DNA of 12,779 nt, from NCBI GenBank assembly GCA_001795165.1, contig MGNS01000092.1, forward strand, positions 1-12,779, read 5' to 3'. Shown here piece after piece: positions 1 to 6,622 of this stretch. The notes under the pieces were generated by a model that saw only the letters and a program-made list of their open reading frames with translations, made no database searches and was not told the origin of the DNA. Each line of letters begins with the position of its first letter. Position 1 is the stretch's first letter. A program made the translations under genes and the position numbers. Source of the stretch: Chloroflexi bacterium RBG_16_57_11. GTDB taxonomy: Bacteria > Chloroflexota > Anaerolineae > Anaerolineales > UBA4823.

Positions 1-2448
1 GTGCCCTTGGTGCTCTCAGCCGAACAGTTGGAGCAGCTGGCCGACGCCGGGGTGGTCGCCAGCCCGGCAGACTACCCTGAATTCCACGTGTTATACAAAG
101 AAACGGTCCAAAGCAATTTACCGGTTTTTGTCACCAGCGATGCGCTCTTGCACGCCTACCACCTGACCTTTGACCAGTTGCTCCATTCGTTGGAAGAAGG
201 GGTCTTTCTACCGAAACTGCGCCAGCTCAATCAGGCTCTGCTGGCCCAGGCGCAGGCGGAATATGAGCAGCTCAAGGGCGCTCCCTGGGAAGACCCGGCC
301 CGAGGCATTTACGCTTATCTGGCTGTCGGTAGCAAGCTGGCCGACCCGGATTTTCAGCTTCCCGAGGTTGTGAACGACACGGCACAAGCGGAACTTGACC
401 TGATTGAGGCTGCCGGCGGTCCGGCCCCTTCACCGATTTTCCCGCATCTGAAGTACGGGGAGGATTACTCTCAGTACGTTCCCCGCAGCCACTACACGAA
501 AAGCGAGGCGCTCAAGGCTTATTTCAAGGCGATGATGTGGTACGGGCGGATGACCTTTCGACTGAACGACCCACAGGATCCGGAGGCGGGTCCTGACGAG
601 TCCCGCATGTCGCTGCTGCTCGCCCTGGCCGTCCGGGATGGGAAAGCTGGGTCAATTCCTGCACTGGAACTGTGGCGGGTCTTGTATGACCCGACCGCCT
701 TCCTGGTCGGGCGCAGCGATGACCTGACTATTGAGGATTACCTCAAGGTCATAGATAAGGTCTACGGGCCCCAGGCGGATCTTAACTATATAGCCGACGA
801 TACCCGCTTGCAGGCTTTTATAGCGGCAACGGACGGGCTGCCTGCGCCGCGTATCCTGGGCCTGTTAAGCGACGACTATAAACCGCTAGAAGCCGTTAAG
901 GGTTTGAGGTTGATGGGCCAGCGGTTCGTGGCAGATGCCTACATCTTCCAGGAGCTCATCCATCCGAAGGTCCCCGGCAGGTTCCTGCCTTCCGGCCTGG
1001 ACGTGATGGCGGTAATGGGCTCCGAGCGAGCTGCGACCTGGCTGATGCAAGATCCCACCACCCGGAATACCGGCTTTGCGAACCAGTTTGATCAATTAAC
1101 CGGCTGGATTAGAAGCCTGTCGCAGGACGATTGGGTCGAAACCTCCTACAACACCTGGCTGTACACCCTGCGCCCGTTGCTTGACCCACCGGGCGAGGGC
1201 TATCCCCTGTTCATGCAGTCCACAGCCTGGCAGGACAAACAGCTAAATACCGCCCTGGGAAGCTGGGCCGAGTTGAAGCACGACACGCTGTTGTATGCCA
1301 AACAGCCTTACGGCGGCATTGGTGGTTGTGGTTGGCCGGCTCCGCCGGACCCGGTCGTCGCTCAAAGCTATGTGGAGCCTGTGCCGGAAGTGTTCGCCCG
1401 CATCGCCGCGCTGGCCGAGATGACGCGCCAGGGCCTGGAAGAGCGCGGCCTTCTACAGCTCATCCCCATGGACGATGAGTACGCCCCCACCTTGAGCGAC
1501 CGCCTTAATTCTTTAGCCTCCAAAGCCCGCCAATTCAAAGCCATGGCCGAGCGTGAACTGCAAGGCCGGCCGCTCACCGAGGAAGAAGAAACCTCCTTGC
1601 GTGCCTTTGGAGATTACCTGGAAGAGGTGGTGATTTGGGCGAACGGAGGTAAACCGGAACCGGATCCCGCCGCAATTATCGCCGATGTCGCCACCGACCC
1701 GAATACGGGAGAGGTGCTAGAGGTCGGGATTGGGAACGTTCACGAGATCTACGCCGTTGCGCCCATCCCCCAGGCAGATGGCTCGCTGGCCCTCACGGTC
1801 GCTCGAGGCGGGATCTTCAGCTATTACGAATTCCCCAGCCGAGAGCGCCTGACCGACGAAGCCTGGAGGGAGAAGGTGAAAGACGGAGAAACACCGAATC
1901 AACCCGCATTCACTGGCGGCTTCAGCGTCCCGCAGCCCGCCAGTCCGGATATCCAGGCTACCATCTATCGCTTCCAACGGGATTGGGCGAACTGGCTATA
2001 CTGGACGGTTGGGTATAACGGCACTGAAGGGTGTCCGGTGTCTCCTGAGTTCCGGGTGCCGGTCCATGAAGACGTGCTTGCGCAAGCCAAAGCGGCCATC
2101 GCCGCTCTACAGGCTCGAAACCAATATGAGGGCCGCCAGTGGATCAACAGCGATTATACGAGCATCGAACCATCTGCGCATTCCCCTAAAAACCTGATCG
2201 TCACGGTGCGAGAGACCTGGAGCGATTGCCTGGTCACCTATCTGGGTAGTGATCCATTCGCCTGGTATGACTCAGGACAGCCGGAGCCGGTCACCGCCCG
2301 CCGGGGCCCCTATACGGTGGATGTCTCCTATGAGCTGGAACCCTTGGGGGAGGCTTGCACTCCAGATCCTAAAGGCACCGATTGCTATACATGGAGGATC
2401 GTCCGTTTTAAGGAACTGACTGAGCATCCGGGTTGGGAAACTCCTTGA
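1..2448 (+). CDS. DUF3160 domain-containing protein (5'-partial)
   Basis: This is the C-terminal 815 residues of a large protein of the uncharacterised DUF3160 family; its biochemical role is unknown. The family is recognised from an N-terminal segment with S46-D47-A-L-L-H51-A-Y-H54 followed by LTFDQLL and an acidic helix, and from the motif G420-S-W-A-E-L-K-H427-D followed by a LLYAKQ strand. A Gly/Cys-rich stretch comes next (IGGCGW). The C-terminal part is rich in aromatic beta-strand-like sequence and contains several Cys residues (near SDCLV, EACTPD and DCYTW), which would suit an exported, disulfide-containing protein. The GTG at base 1 is probably not the true start: it abuts the window edge, no ribosome binding site can be seen, and family members usually carry extra N-terminal sequence, often a signal peptide. 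The stop is TGA at 2446-2448. The downstream neighbour is convergent, so this gene ends its transcription unit. The family call is confident; secretion is inference. Confidence 0.88.
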   Translation: MPLVLSAEQLEQLADAGVVASPADYPEFHVLYKETVQSNLPVFVTSDALLHAYHLTFDQLLHSLEEGVFLPKLRQLNQALLAQAQAEYEQLKGAPWEDPARGIYAYLAVGSKLADPDFQLPEVVNDTAQAELDLIEAAGGPAPSPIFPHLKYGEDYSQYVPRSHYTKSEALKAYFKAMMWYGRMTFRLNDPQDPEAGPDESRMSLLLALAVRDGKAGSIPALELWRVLYDPTAFLVGRSDDLTIEDYLKVIDKVYGPQADLNYIADDTRLQAFIAATDGLPAPRILGLLSDDYKPLEAVKGLRLMGQRFVADAYIFQELIHPKVPGRFLPSGLDVMAVMGSERAATWLMQDPTTRNTGFANQFDQLTGWIRSLSQDDWVETSYNTWLYTLRPLLDPPGEGYPLFMQSTAWQDKQLNTALGSWAELKHDTLLYAKQPYGGIGGCGWPAPPDPVVAQSYVEPVPEVFARIAALAEMTRQGLEERGLLQLIPMDDEYAPTLSDRLNSLASKARQFKAMAERELQGRPLTEEEETSLRAFGDYLEEVVIWANGGKPEPDPAAIIADVATDPNTGEVLEVGIGNVHEIYAVAPIPQADGSLALTVARGGIFSYYEFPSRERLTDEAWREKVKDGETPNQPAFTGGFSVPQPASPDIQATIYRFQRDWANWLYWTVGYNGTEGCPVSPEFRVPVHEDVLAQAKAAIAALQARNQYEGRQWINSDYTSIEPSAHSPKNLIVTVRETWSDCLVTYLGSDPFAWYDSGQPEPVTARRGPYTVDVSYELEPLGEACTPDPKGTDCYTWRIVRFKELTEHPGWETP

Positions 2449-2478
2449 TGCTCATTTGTGATCCACCTTTTAAAATCA

Positions 2479-2515
2479 AACACGACTCATTCTTGTTATC
2501 GAGATGAGCCGTGTT
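2479..2515 (-). terminator. Rho-independent terminator between convergent genes
   Basis: A 12-bp inverted repeat (2479-2490 with 2504-2515) flanks a 13-nt loop. The single mismatch is A/C when read on the plus strand but a G-U wobble on the minus strand, so the hairpin is best formed in the leftward transcript of the thioredoxin-TPR gene. That transcript continues into a U-rich stretch (UUUGAUUUU). The plus-strand transcript also meets a moderately U-rich tail (UUACAAUUUCUU), so the element may also end the DUF3160 transcript. It fills most of the 105-bp convergent gap. Confidence 0.7.
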
Positions 2516-2553
2516 ACAATTTCTTGAGATGGCTAATCTAGAACGGTTCGGGG

Positions 2554-3390
2554 CTAGAACAGCACTGTAGCCAATTCACTGCGGTATTGCCGGGTGACCG
2601 GGTTATCGTCTCCCAGCAGGTCCAGCAGCGCGACCATCGCCTTACGAGCCAGCCCATCACGGTAGCGTTTATCTTCACGGAGGATATCCAGCAATCCATC
2701 CATGGCGGCTTCATAGTTGCCACGCAACGCCAGGCGCATGGCGTTCTCAAAGGCCGGGTCGAGCTCAGAACCACCCTCAGGAGCTTGGCCGCGCTCGACA
2801 CGGGCTAAGACCTTTGCCAGTGGGAGAAGGGTTTGAGCGGAGTTATATTCGCGGCTGGGGGGGAAGTTGTTTAAGATCTTCAACCCTTCGGAGACGCGCC
2901 CTTGTAAAAGCAGGCTCTTCGCCAGGCCAAGCTGAGCGCCCGAGTTTTCTGGAGCCGCTTCGAGCGCCTGGCGAAAGGTATGCTCAGCCTGTTGAGCTTG
3001 TTGCAGTCCGAGCAGGCTGAACCCCTTTTCCAAAGCCAGGTCGACCGGGCTGGGTGCCAGGCTGCGAATGAACTCGCGCAGTCGTGGTTCTGGCTGGATG
3101 CCGGCAAACTCGGCAACCATCTTGCCATCTTTGAAGGCTTTTACCGCAGGGATACTGTGAATCCCGTAGCGTATCGCCAGGTTCTGGTTTTCATCCACGT
3201 TTACTTTCGCCAAACGGAAGCTTCCACGGGCTTCATTCGCCAGGTGTTCCAGCATCGGCCCAAGCGTTTTGCATGGCCCACACCATTCAGCCCAGAAATC
3301 CACGATCACGGGGACTTGCTGCGAGTAGGCCAGGACTTCATATTCAAAATCGGCTTCCGAGACGTCTTTGATGTAATCCGATGACATCAT
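2554..3390 (-). CDS. cnoX: Thioredoxin with C-terminal TPR domain (CnoX/YbbN-type chaperedoxin)
   Basis: This 278-aa protein has an N-terminal thioredoxin fold (residues about 5-112) and a C-terminal TPR-like helical region (about 115-278). The thioredoxin motif W36-C-G-P-C40 is intact and the cis-proline is P81 (HSIP81AV). The C-terminal end, with a DDNPVTRQYR segment and a terminal SELATVLF, is typical of the YbbN/CnoX group. In that family the protein holds unfolded clients, protects their cysteines during oxidative stress and passes them to chaperones. E. coli YbbN has lost the first active-site Cys, but this copy keeps both, so disulfide reductase activity is expected. There is no signal peptide, so it is cytoplasmic. 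A longer reading frame opens at 3420, but a good AGGAGAG site (3397-3403) lies 6 nt before the tandem ATG-ATG at 3390/3387, which supports the shorter start. It may be listed as trxA elsewhere. The exact client-handling role is inferred from architecture. Confidence 0.9.
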   Translation of the reverse strand: MMSSDYIKDVSEADFEYEVLAYSQQVPVIVDFWAEWCGPCKTLGPMLEHLANEARGSFRLAKVNVDENQNLAIRYGIHSIPAVKAFKDGKMVAEFAGIQPEPRLREFIRSLAPSPVDLALEKGFSLLGLQQAQQAEHTFRQALEAAPENSGAQLGLAKSLLLQGRVSEGLKILNNFPPSREYNSAQTLLPLAKVLARVERGQAPEGGSELDPAFENAMRLALRGNYEAAMDGLLDILREDKRYRDGLARKAMVALLDLLGDDNPVTRQYRSELATVLF

Positions 3391-3396
3391 AGAATG

Positions 3397-3403
3397 CTCT
3401 CCT
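3397..3403 (-). promoter_or_regulatory. Ribosome binding site deciding the thioredoxin-TPR start
   Basis: AGGAGAG on the minus strand lies 6 nt upstream of ATG at 3390. It lies inside the longer open frame that begins at 3420, so translation is expected to begin at 3390 (or 3387) and not at 3420. Confidence 0.75.
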
Positions 3404-3457
3404 AACAATCCTCTTACCATCCTACCATTAAATATTTGTGATTGAAAATTTCACATA

Positions 3458-3466
3458 ATTGTACCA
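3458..3466 (-). promoter_or_regulatory. Extended -10 promoter for the thioredoxin-TPR gene
   Basis: On the minus strand the sequence reads TGG-TACAAT, an extended -10 (TGn) followed by a hexamer one base from the TATAAT consensus. Transcription would begin near 3451 and give a leader of about 60 nt. The -35 position at 17-bp spacing is CAATTT (3481-3486), a poor hexamer, consistent with an extended -10 promoter. That -35 region lies inside the 27-bp dyad at 3481-3507, so a protein bound there could control this promoter. Confidence 0.5.
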
Positions 3467-3480
3467 AAGGTTGCATAAGA

Positions 3481-3507
3481 AAATTGTTATCGTTGTGATA
3501 GCAATTT
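3481..3507. promoter_or_regulatory. 27-bp dyad in the divergent region, putative operator or enhancer site
   Basis: Two 11-bp arms (3481-3491 and 3497-3507) match at 10 of 11 positions as an inverted repeat around a 5-bp spacer; the outer part reads AAATTG...CAATTT. The dyad overlaps the -35 region of the leftward thioredoxin promoter. Its centre (about 3494) is roughly 61 bp upstream of the start predicted for the rightward -24/-12 promoter. It could be a repressor operator shared by both genes or an upstream activator site. The family of the binding protein cannot be named from the sequence. Confidence 0.55.
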
Positions 3508-3525
3508 GTAAATTCCAGTCCTATT

Positions 3526-3544
3526 GGATGGCACGCTACTTGCA
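3526..3544 (+). promoter_or_regulatory. Sigma-54-type -24/-12 promoter-like element, copy 1
   Basis: The sequence TGGCACG-ctac-TTGCA matches the established sigma-54 consensus TGGCACG-N4-TTGCW at every fixed position. The GG (3530-3531) and GC (3542-3543) dinucleotides have the required 12-bp periodicity. Transcription would begin about 12 nt after the GC, near 3555, about 22 nt before the ATG at 3577. A second copy, identical at 18 of 19 positions, lies before the ftsZ-like gene. Whether the host encodes RpoN cannot be seen here. If it does not, the element is probably the site of another regulator. Confidence 0.6.
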
Positions 3545-3576
3545 CACACTAGACTGTACCCGAAAAGGCAGCGTGC

Positions 3577-5097
3577 ATGAACTCGACACCCTTTACTAAC
3601 CCTGAACATCATCGTATTGGTTTTCATTATTACCCCGACACCTGGCATTTTCGCCAGTCTGACCTGGAAACCTGGCTGCCGCGCCTGGTGGAGGTGGGCG
3701 CTTCCTGGCTGACGCTTGTGGCGCCGGCCGAGCGCGCAATACCGGAAAATTTTATCCAGGTCTTGCTTTCCGCTAATATACAGCCGGTATTGCATTTCTG
3801 TCTGAGTACAGCAGAACCGGTTCCACTGGACACCTTGCGCCTGCTCTTTAACGCCTATGCCCGTTGGGGTGTGCGGCATGTGGTGTTTTATGACCGGCCA
3901 AATGCGCGTGTGAGCTGGCCTGTGCACGTCTGGGCACAAAATTATCTTGTGGAGCGCCTTCTGGATGATTTTATCCCTCTGGCTCGGGCGGCACAAGCGC
4001 AAGGTCTCGTGGTCATCACGCCTCCCCTTGAGCCGGGTGGGGACTACTGGGACCTGGCTTTCCTGCGCACTGCTTTACGCGGTTTGAAACGGCGTGGCTG
4101 CTTAGACCTGCTCGATTCCCTGGCCATTGGCGCATATGCGTGGATCAACGACCGTCCGATAGAGTGGGGGGCGGGTGGACCAGAGCGTTGGCCCGAAGTG
4201 CGCCCTTATCACCTGGCCGATTCTCGGCTGCCCGATTCTCGGCTGCCCGATTCTCGGCTGCCCGATTCTCAGCTCCTTGATTTGCAGCAAGATCATCTGG
4301 GTTTTCATATCTTCGACTGGTATCTGGCCATTTGCCAGGAAGAATTCGGCTGCCGGCTGCCGGTTTTTCTATTACGCGCTGGCCAACGGATGGCCAATGC
4401 GCTGCCCGCCGAGCAACAACAATCCGCCCGCTTCAACCATGCTCGCATAAATCTACGCGCTACCCAAAGGATGACCGGTGATCCAGCTTCAGGGAAGGGA
4501 GGTAAACCGGTTCCGGATGAGGTCAAGGCATGTAATTTTTGGTTACTGGCCGCCGACCCGGATGGTCCACACGCCAGTGATAGTTGGTTCCTGCCCTCGG
4601 GAGATCATCTGCCGGTTGTGGATGCTTTCCGCCAATGGGCGTCGTACCTGCGAATATCAAAGGATATGAGCGCGCAGCCCGGAACCGTGGGTGAAACATC
4701 CCCCGAAGTTGCAAATGCAGAGGAGGTTTGCCTTGAACCTCCTGAAAACCAGATGAACGCCGTCGAAGACACACATTTTACTGAGCACGGTGAGTCACTT
4801 AACCCTGTACCACCCACCATTGATTCAAAGAGCCGGATCGCACACCCAATCAACCATTACGTCCTGCTGCCGCTCTATGCCTGGGGGGCGTCTAACTGGG
4901 AATTGTCGATGGTCGAAGCGCTGCTGCAAGAATCTCACCCGGCGATCGGTTTCTCGCTTGCAGAAGCGCGCCTGGCAAAACGGGTTACCGTGGTGGGAGC
5001 GGATGGAGGTGTCTCGGCGGAAGCGCTGGCGATGCTTCGACACTCGGGTTGTCAGGTTGAGCGACTGATGGAGGATGGCACGCTAGTTGCAACGTAA
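3577..5097 (+). CDS. Glycoside-hydrolase-like TIM-barrel protein, probably catalytically degenerate
   Basis: This 506-aa protein has no signal peptide or membrane segment, so it appears cytoplasmic. Residues about 12-355 alternate beta strands and helices like a (beta/alpha)8 barrel: the GFHYYPDTWHF start, an LVVITPPLEPGGDYWDLAFL segment near 145-163, SLAIGAYAWIN at 181-191, and GFHIFDWYLAI then LPVFLLRAGQ at 242-270. In related glycosidases the last strand usually carries an acidic nucleophile; here that place is R267, so hydrolysis is doubtful. Residues 214-233 are encoded by four 15-bp tandem repeats (DSRLP units). Residues about 360-425 look disordered. A compact C-terminal domain (426-506) opens with NHYVLLPLYAWG and contains IGFSLAEARLAKRVTVVG. 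The ATG at 3577 is preceded by a weak AAAAGG at 3563-3568. The gene lies 41 nt upstream of the ftsZ-like gene. The fold is inferred by eye and no specific substrate is recognised. Confidence 0.7.
   Translation: MNSTPFTNPEHHRIGFHYYPDTWHFRQSDLETWLPRLVEVGASWLTLVAPAERAIPENFIQVLLSANIQPVLHFCLSTAEPVPLDTLRLLFNAYARWGVRHVVFYDRPNARVSWPVHVWAQNYLVERLLDDFIPLARAAQAQGLVVITPPLEPGGDYWDLAFLRTALRGLKRRGCLDLLDSLAIGAYAWINDRPIEWGAGGPERWPEVRPYHLADSRLPDSRLPDSRLPDSQLLDLQQDHLGFHIFDWYLAICQEEFGCRLPVFLLRAGQRMANALPAEQQQSARFNHARINLRATQRMTGDPASGKGGKPVPDEVKACNFWLLAADPDGPHASDSWFLPSGDHLPVVDAFRQWASYLRISKDMSAQPGTVGETSPEVANAEEVCLEPPENQMNAVEDTHFTEHGESLNPVPPTIDSKSRIAHPINHYVLLPLYAWGASNWELSMVEALLQESHPAIGFSLAEARLAKRVTVVGADGGVSAEALAMLRHSGCQVERLMEDGTLVAT
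4216..4275 (+). repeat. Four in-frame 15-bp tandem repeats
   Basis: The unit CCCGATTCTCGGCTG repeats head to tail at 4216, 4231, 4246 and 4261. The middle two copies are exact, the first differs at one base and the last at two. Each unit is five codons and reads (A/P)-D-S-(R/Q)-L, giving residues 214-233 of the barrel protein, on a loop between barrel strands. Because the unit is a multiple of three, changes in copy number would keep the reading frame. Confidence 0.95.
5073..5091 (+). promoter_or_regulatory. Sigma-54-type -24/-12 promoter-like element, copy 2
   Basis: TGGCACG-ctag-TTGCA again matches the sigma-54 consensus perfectly, with GG at 5077-5078 and GC at 5089-5090. It differs from copy 1 at one position in the N4 spacer. 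It overlaps the last codons of the upstream gene (stop TAA at 5095-5097). Transcription would begin near 5102, about 37 nt before the ATG at 5139. The position suggests a second, internal promoter that lets the ftsZ-like part of the cluster be transcribed without the barrel gene. Confidence 0.58.
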
Positions 5098-5138
5098 AAA
5101 GCGATCCAAAAGAGTAAATGTCGGTGGAGAGATGACCC

Positions 5139-6305
5139 ATGAACTCAGCATATGAAGATCAGATTTTTGCAACCTCAAATAACGATTTGGGCGCCTCGCA
5201 GCCGGTTCTAAAAGTCATTGGGCTAGGCGGAGGCGGCTGTAACGCAATCGAGCGGATGATGACCCTGCAATTACGCGGGGTGGATTTCATTGCCGCCAAT
5301 ACCGATGCTCAGGCATTAGCCTCGAACCCGGCTCCCACGCGTGTATTGCTGGGCCCAAGAGTAACACGAGGCTTTGGCTGTGGTGGCGACCCGTTGCGCG
5401 GCCATGAAGCCGCAGACGAAAGCCGCCGCGAGTTGGCGGCTGCGCTGGCTGGAGCAGACATGGTTTTTCTCACTGCGGGTATGGGCGGTGGCACCGGCAC
5501 TGGATCCATCCCTGTCGCTGCAGAGATCGCCCGCGAGCAAGGCGCGGTGACAATAGCAATCGTAACCACGCCGTTCTCCTTCGAGATGGGTCGCCGCCAG
5601 AAAAACGCCTCCGAAGGACTGGAACGCCTGCGCCAGCACACTCATACCTTGATTTCCATTCCCAATGATCGTTTGCTGTATGTTGCACCGCGCAACCTAC
5701 CGATGGAACAAGCTTTCCATCTGGCAGATGATGTGCTGCGCCAGGCGGTTCAGGGCATTACGGAGTTGATCACCGAGCCCGGGCTGATCAACGTTGATTT
5801 TGCCCACGTGCGGCGGTTGATCCTGTTGGGCGGTGGAGCGCTGATGTCCATCGGCCACGGCCAGGGAGAGGCGAAGGCTTCTCAGGCCCTGGAACAGGCA
5901 TTGCACCATCCGTTGCTCGAAGATGTCCCGTTGAGCAGCGCGGCCGGGGTTATCGCCAATTTCAGCGGCGGGGAGGACCTATCCCTATTCGATGTGCAGA
6001 CCGGACTATCCAGCTTGCAGGAGCGCACTGGCTTACAGACAGAAATTGTCTTCGGTGTGATCAATGACGAGAGGATGGAAGGCAGGGCTCAGGTAATCCT
6101 GATGATTACCGGATTGGGCTCATCCACAATGGAAGAGGCGCTGCCCGGATTTAATCCAGCCAAAGCGAAGTCCACGGCTCCGGTCCCCGCAACCAGAGAT
6201 TGGGAAGTTGCGCCCTTGTCTGCTCCATCTCCCTCATCGGATAACTTCCGGCGGAACCTGCCGCCATTTTTCCGCCCTCGTCTGCAGGATCCGTTCAGCC
6301 GCTAA
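5139..6305 (+). CDS. ftsZ: FtsZ-family GTPase homologue with altered T7 loop
   Basis: This 388-aa protein matches FtsZ along its whole length. It has the glycine loop GGGGCNA (30-36), NTDAQAL (54-60), the tubulin/FtsZ signature GGGTGTG (116-122), PFSFE with following arginines (145-153), IPNDRLL (174-180), the helix-7 region ADDVLRQAVQG (196-206) and the C-terminal polymerisation domain with PLLEDVPL (258-265). FtsZ polymerises with GTP into the cytokinetic ring; the T7 loop of one subunit activates hydrolysis in the next. Here the T7 loop reads NVDFAHV: D220 is kept but the position of E. coli D212 is H223 (codon CAC at 5805-5807), so GTPase activity is probably low or changed. A short disordered linker leads to a tail with NLPPFF, which resembles the conserved FtsZ C-terminal peptide. 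A GGTGGAG site (5123-5129) lies 9 nt before the ATG. It could be the main FtsZ or a second, specialised paralogue; I favour the latter. Confidence 0.9.
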   Translation: MNSAYEDQIFATSNNDLGASQPVLKVIGLGGGGCNAIERMMTLQLRGVDFIAANTDAQALASNPAPTRVLLGPRVTRGFGCGGDPLRGHEAADESRRELAAALAGADMVFLTAGMGGGTGTGSIPVAAEIAREQGAVTIAIVTTPFSFEMGRRQKNASEGLERLRQHTHTLISIPNDRLLYVAPRNLPMEQAFHLADDVLRQAVQGITELITEPGLINVDFAHVRRLILLGGGALMSIGHGQGEAKASQALEQALHHPLLEDVPLSSAAGVIANFSGGEDLSLFDVQTGLSSLQERTGLQTEIVFGVINDERMEGRAQVILMITGLGSSTMEEALPGFNPAKAKSTAPVPATRDWEVAPLSAPSPSSDNFRRNLPPFFRPRLQDPFSR

Positions 6306-6356
6306 AAATCAAAAAAATTTTCGGGGTAACCCTCCATTCGGGGACTGATCAAATCC

Positions 6357-6614
6357 ATGGACCCAAAGCTGTTGCAAAACGTCAGCCAGGAAATTTACCG
6401 TCGCTTTCCGGAATTACTCGGGCGACGGCCACGCGTCCAGGCTGTCAAGCCTGGACAAAATCGCGAGGATTGGGGGTCCATACTGGGTGAGGCAAAACAC
6501 CTGCTGGTTTATTCAGGAAGAGCTGTCACCTCCACCGGTAAACAGATGCCTTTCATTGTGCGGGTAGTTGTGAATGAACAGGGAAAAATATTAAAAATCA
6601 GCTCGTCGCGTTAG
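6357..6614 (+). CDS. Small basic protein of unknown function
   Basis: I do not recognise this 85-aa protein. The first 20 residues form a likely helix (KLLQNVSQEIYRRFPELLG), followed by an Arg/Lys-rich turn (RRPRVQAVK, 23-31). From residue 47 it looks like a three-strand beta unit (HLLVYSGRAV, PFIVRVVV, KILKIS). It has no cysteine, signal peptide or membrane segment, and the net charge is strongly positive (about +8), so contact with nucleic acid, membrane surface or an acidic partner is possible. The ribosome binding site is weak (GGGGA at 6340-6344, 12 nt from the ATG). The 51-nt gap from the ftsZ-like gene holds an A/T-rich stretch and two TTCGGGG direct repeats (6320-6326 and 6337-6343) but no convincing terminator. 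Only 8 nt separate it from the next gene. Same-strand packing and the next gene's dependence on its end support a real gene. Confidence 0.75.
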   Translation: MDPKLLQNVSQEIYRRFPELLGRRPRVQAVKPGQNREDWGSILGEAKHLLVYSGRAVTSTGKQMPFIVRVVVNEQGKILKISSSR

Positions 6615-6622
6615 AGGCGGGG

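Noticed and set aside
3391..3420. Longer start for the thioredoxin-TPR protein at 3420 (MVRGLLGEHS extension).
   Set aside because: The AGGAGAG site lies inside this extension at the right distance from 3390, and the extra residues do not belong to the thioredoxin fold.
3484..3512. Sigma-70-type promoter TTGTTA / TGTAAA for the barrel gene.
   Set aside because: Each hexamer matches at only four of six positions and the -24/-12 element is a far better fit; kept only as an alternative.
3531..3576. 7-bp inverted repeat GCACGCT (3531-3537) / AGCGTGC (3570-3576) ending at the start codon of the barrel gene.
   Set aside because: The arms are short and 32 nt apart, and the left arm lies upstream of the predicted transcription start, so an RNA hairpin is not expected; chance is the simpler explanation.
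3487..4002. 171-codon open frame on the minus strand.
   Set aside because: It is antisense to the barrel gene and crosses its promoter region; it has no ribosome binding site or recognisable domain and is His/Cys/Arg-rich, like a shadow frame.
4216..4275. CRISPR-like repeats.
   Set aside because: The 15-bp units are contiguous with no spacers, are in frame and lie within a coding gene.
6306..6356. Terminator between the ftsZ-like gene and the 85-aa gene.
   Set aside because: Only an A/T-rich run and two TTCGGGG direct repeats are present; no stable stem followed by a U tract.
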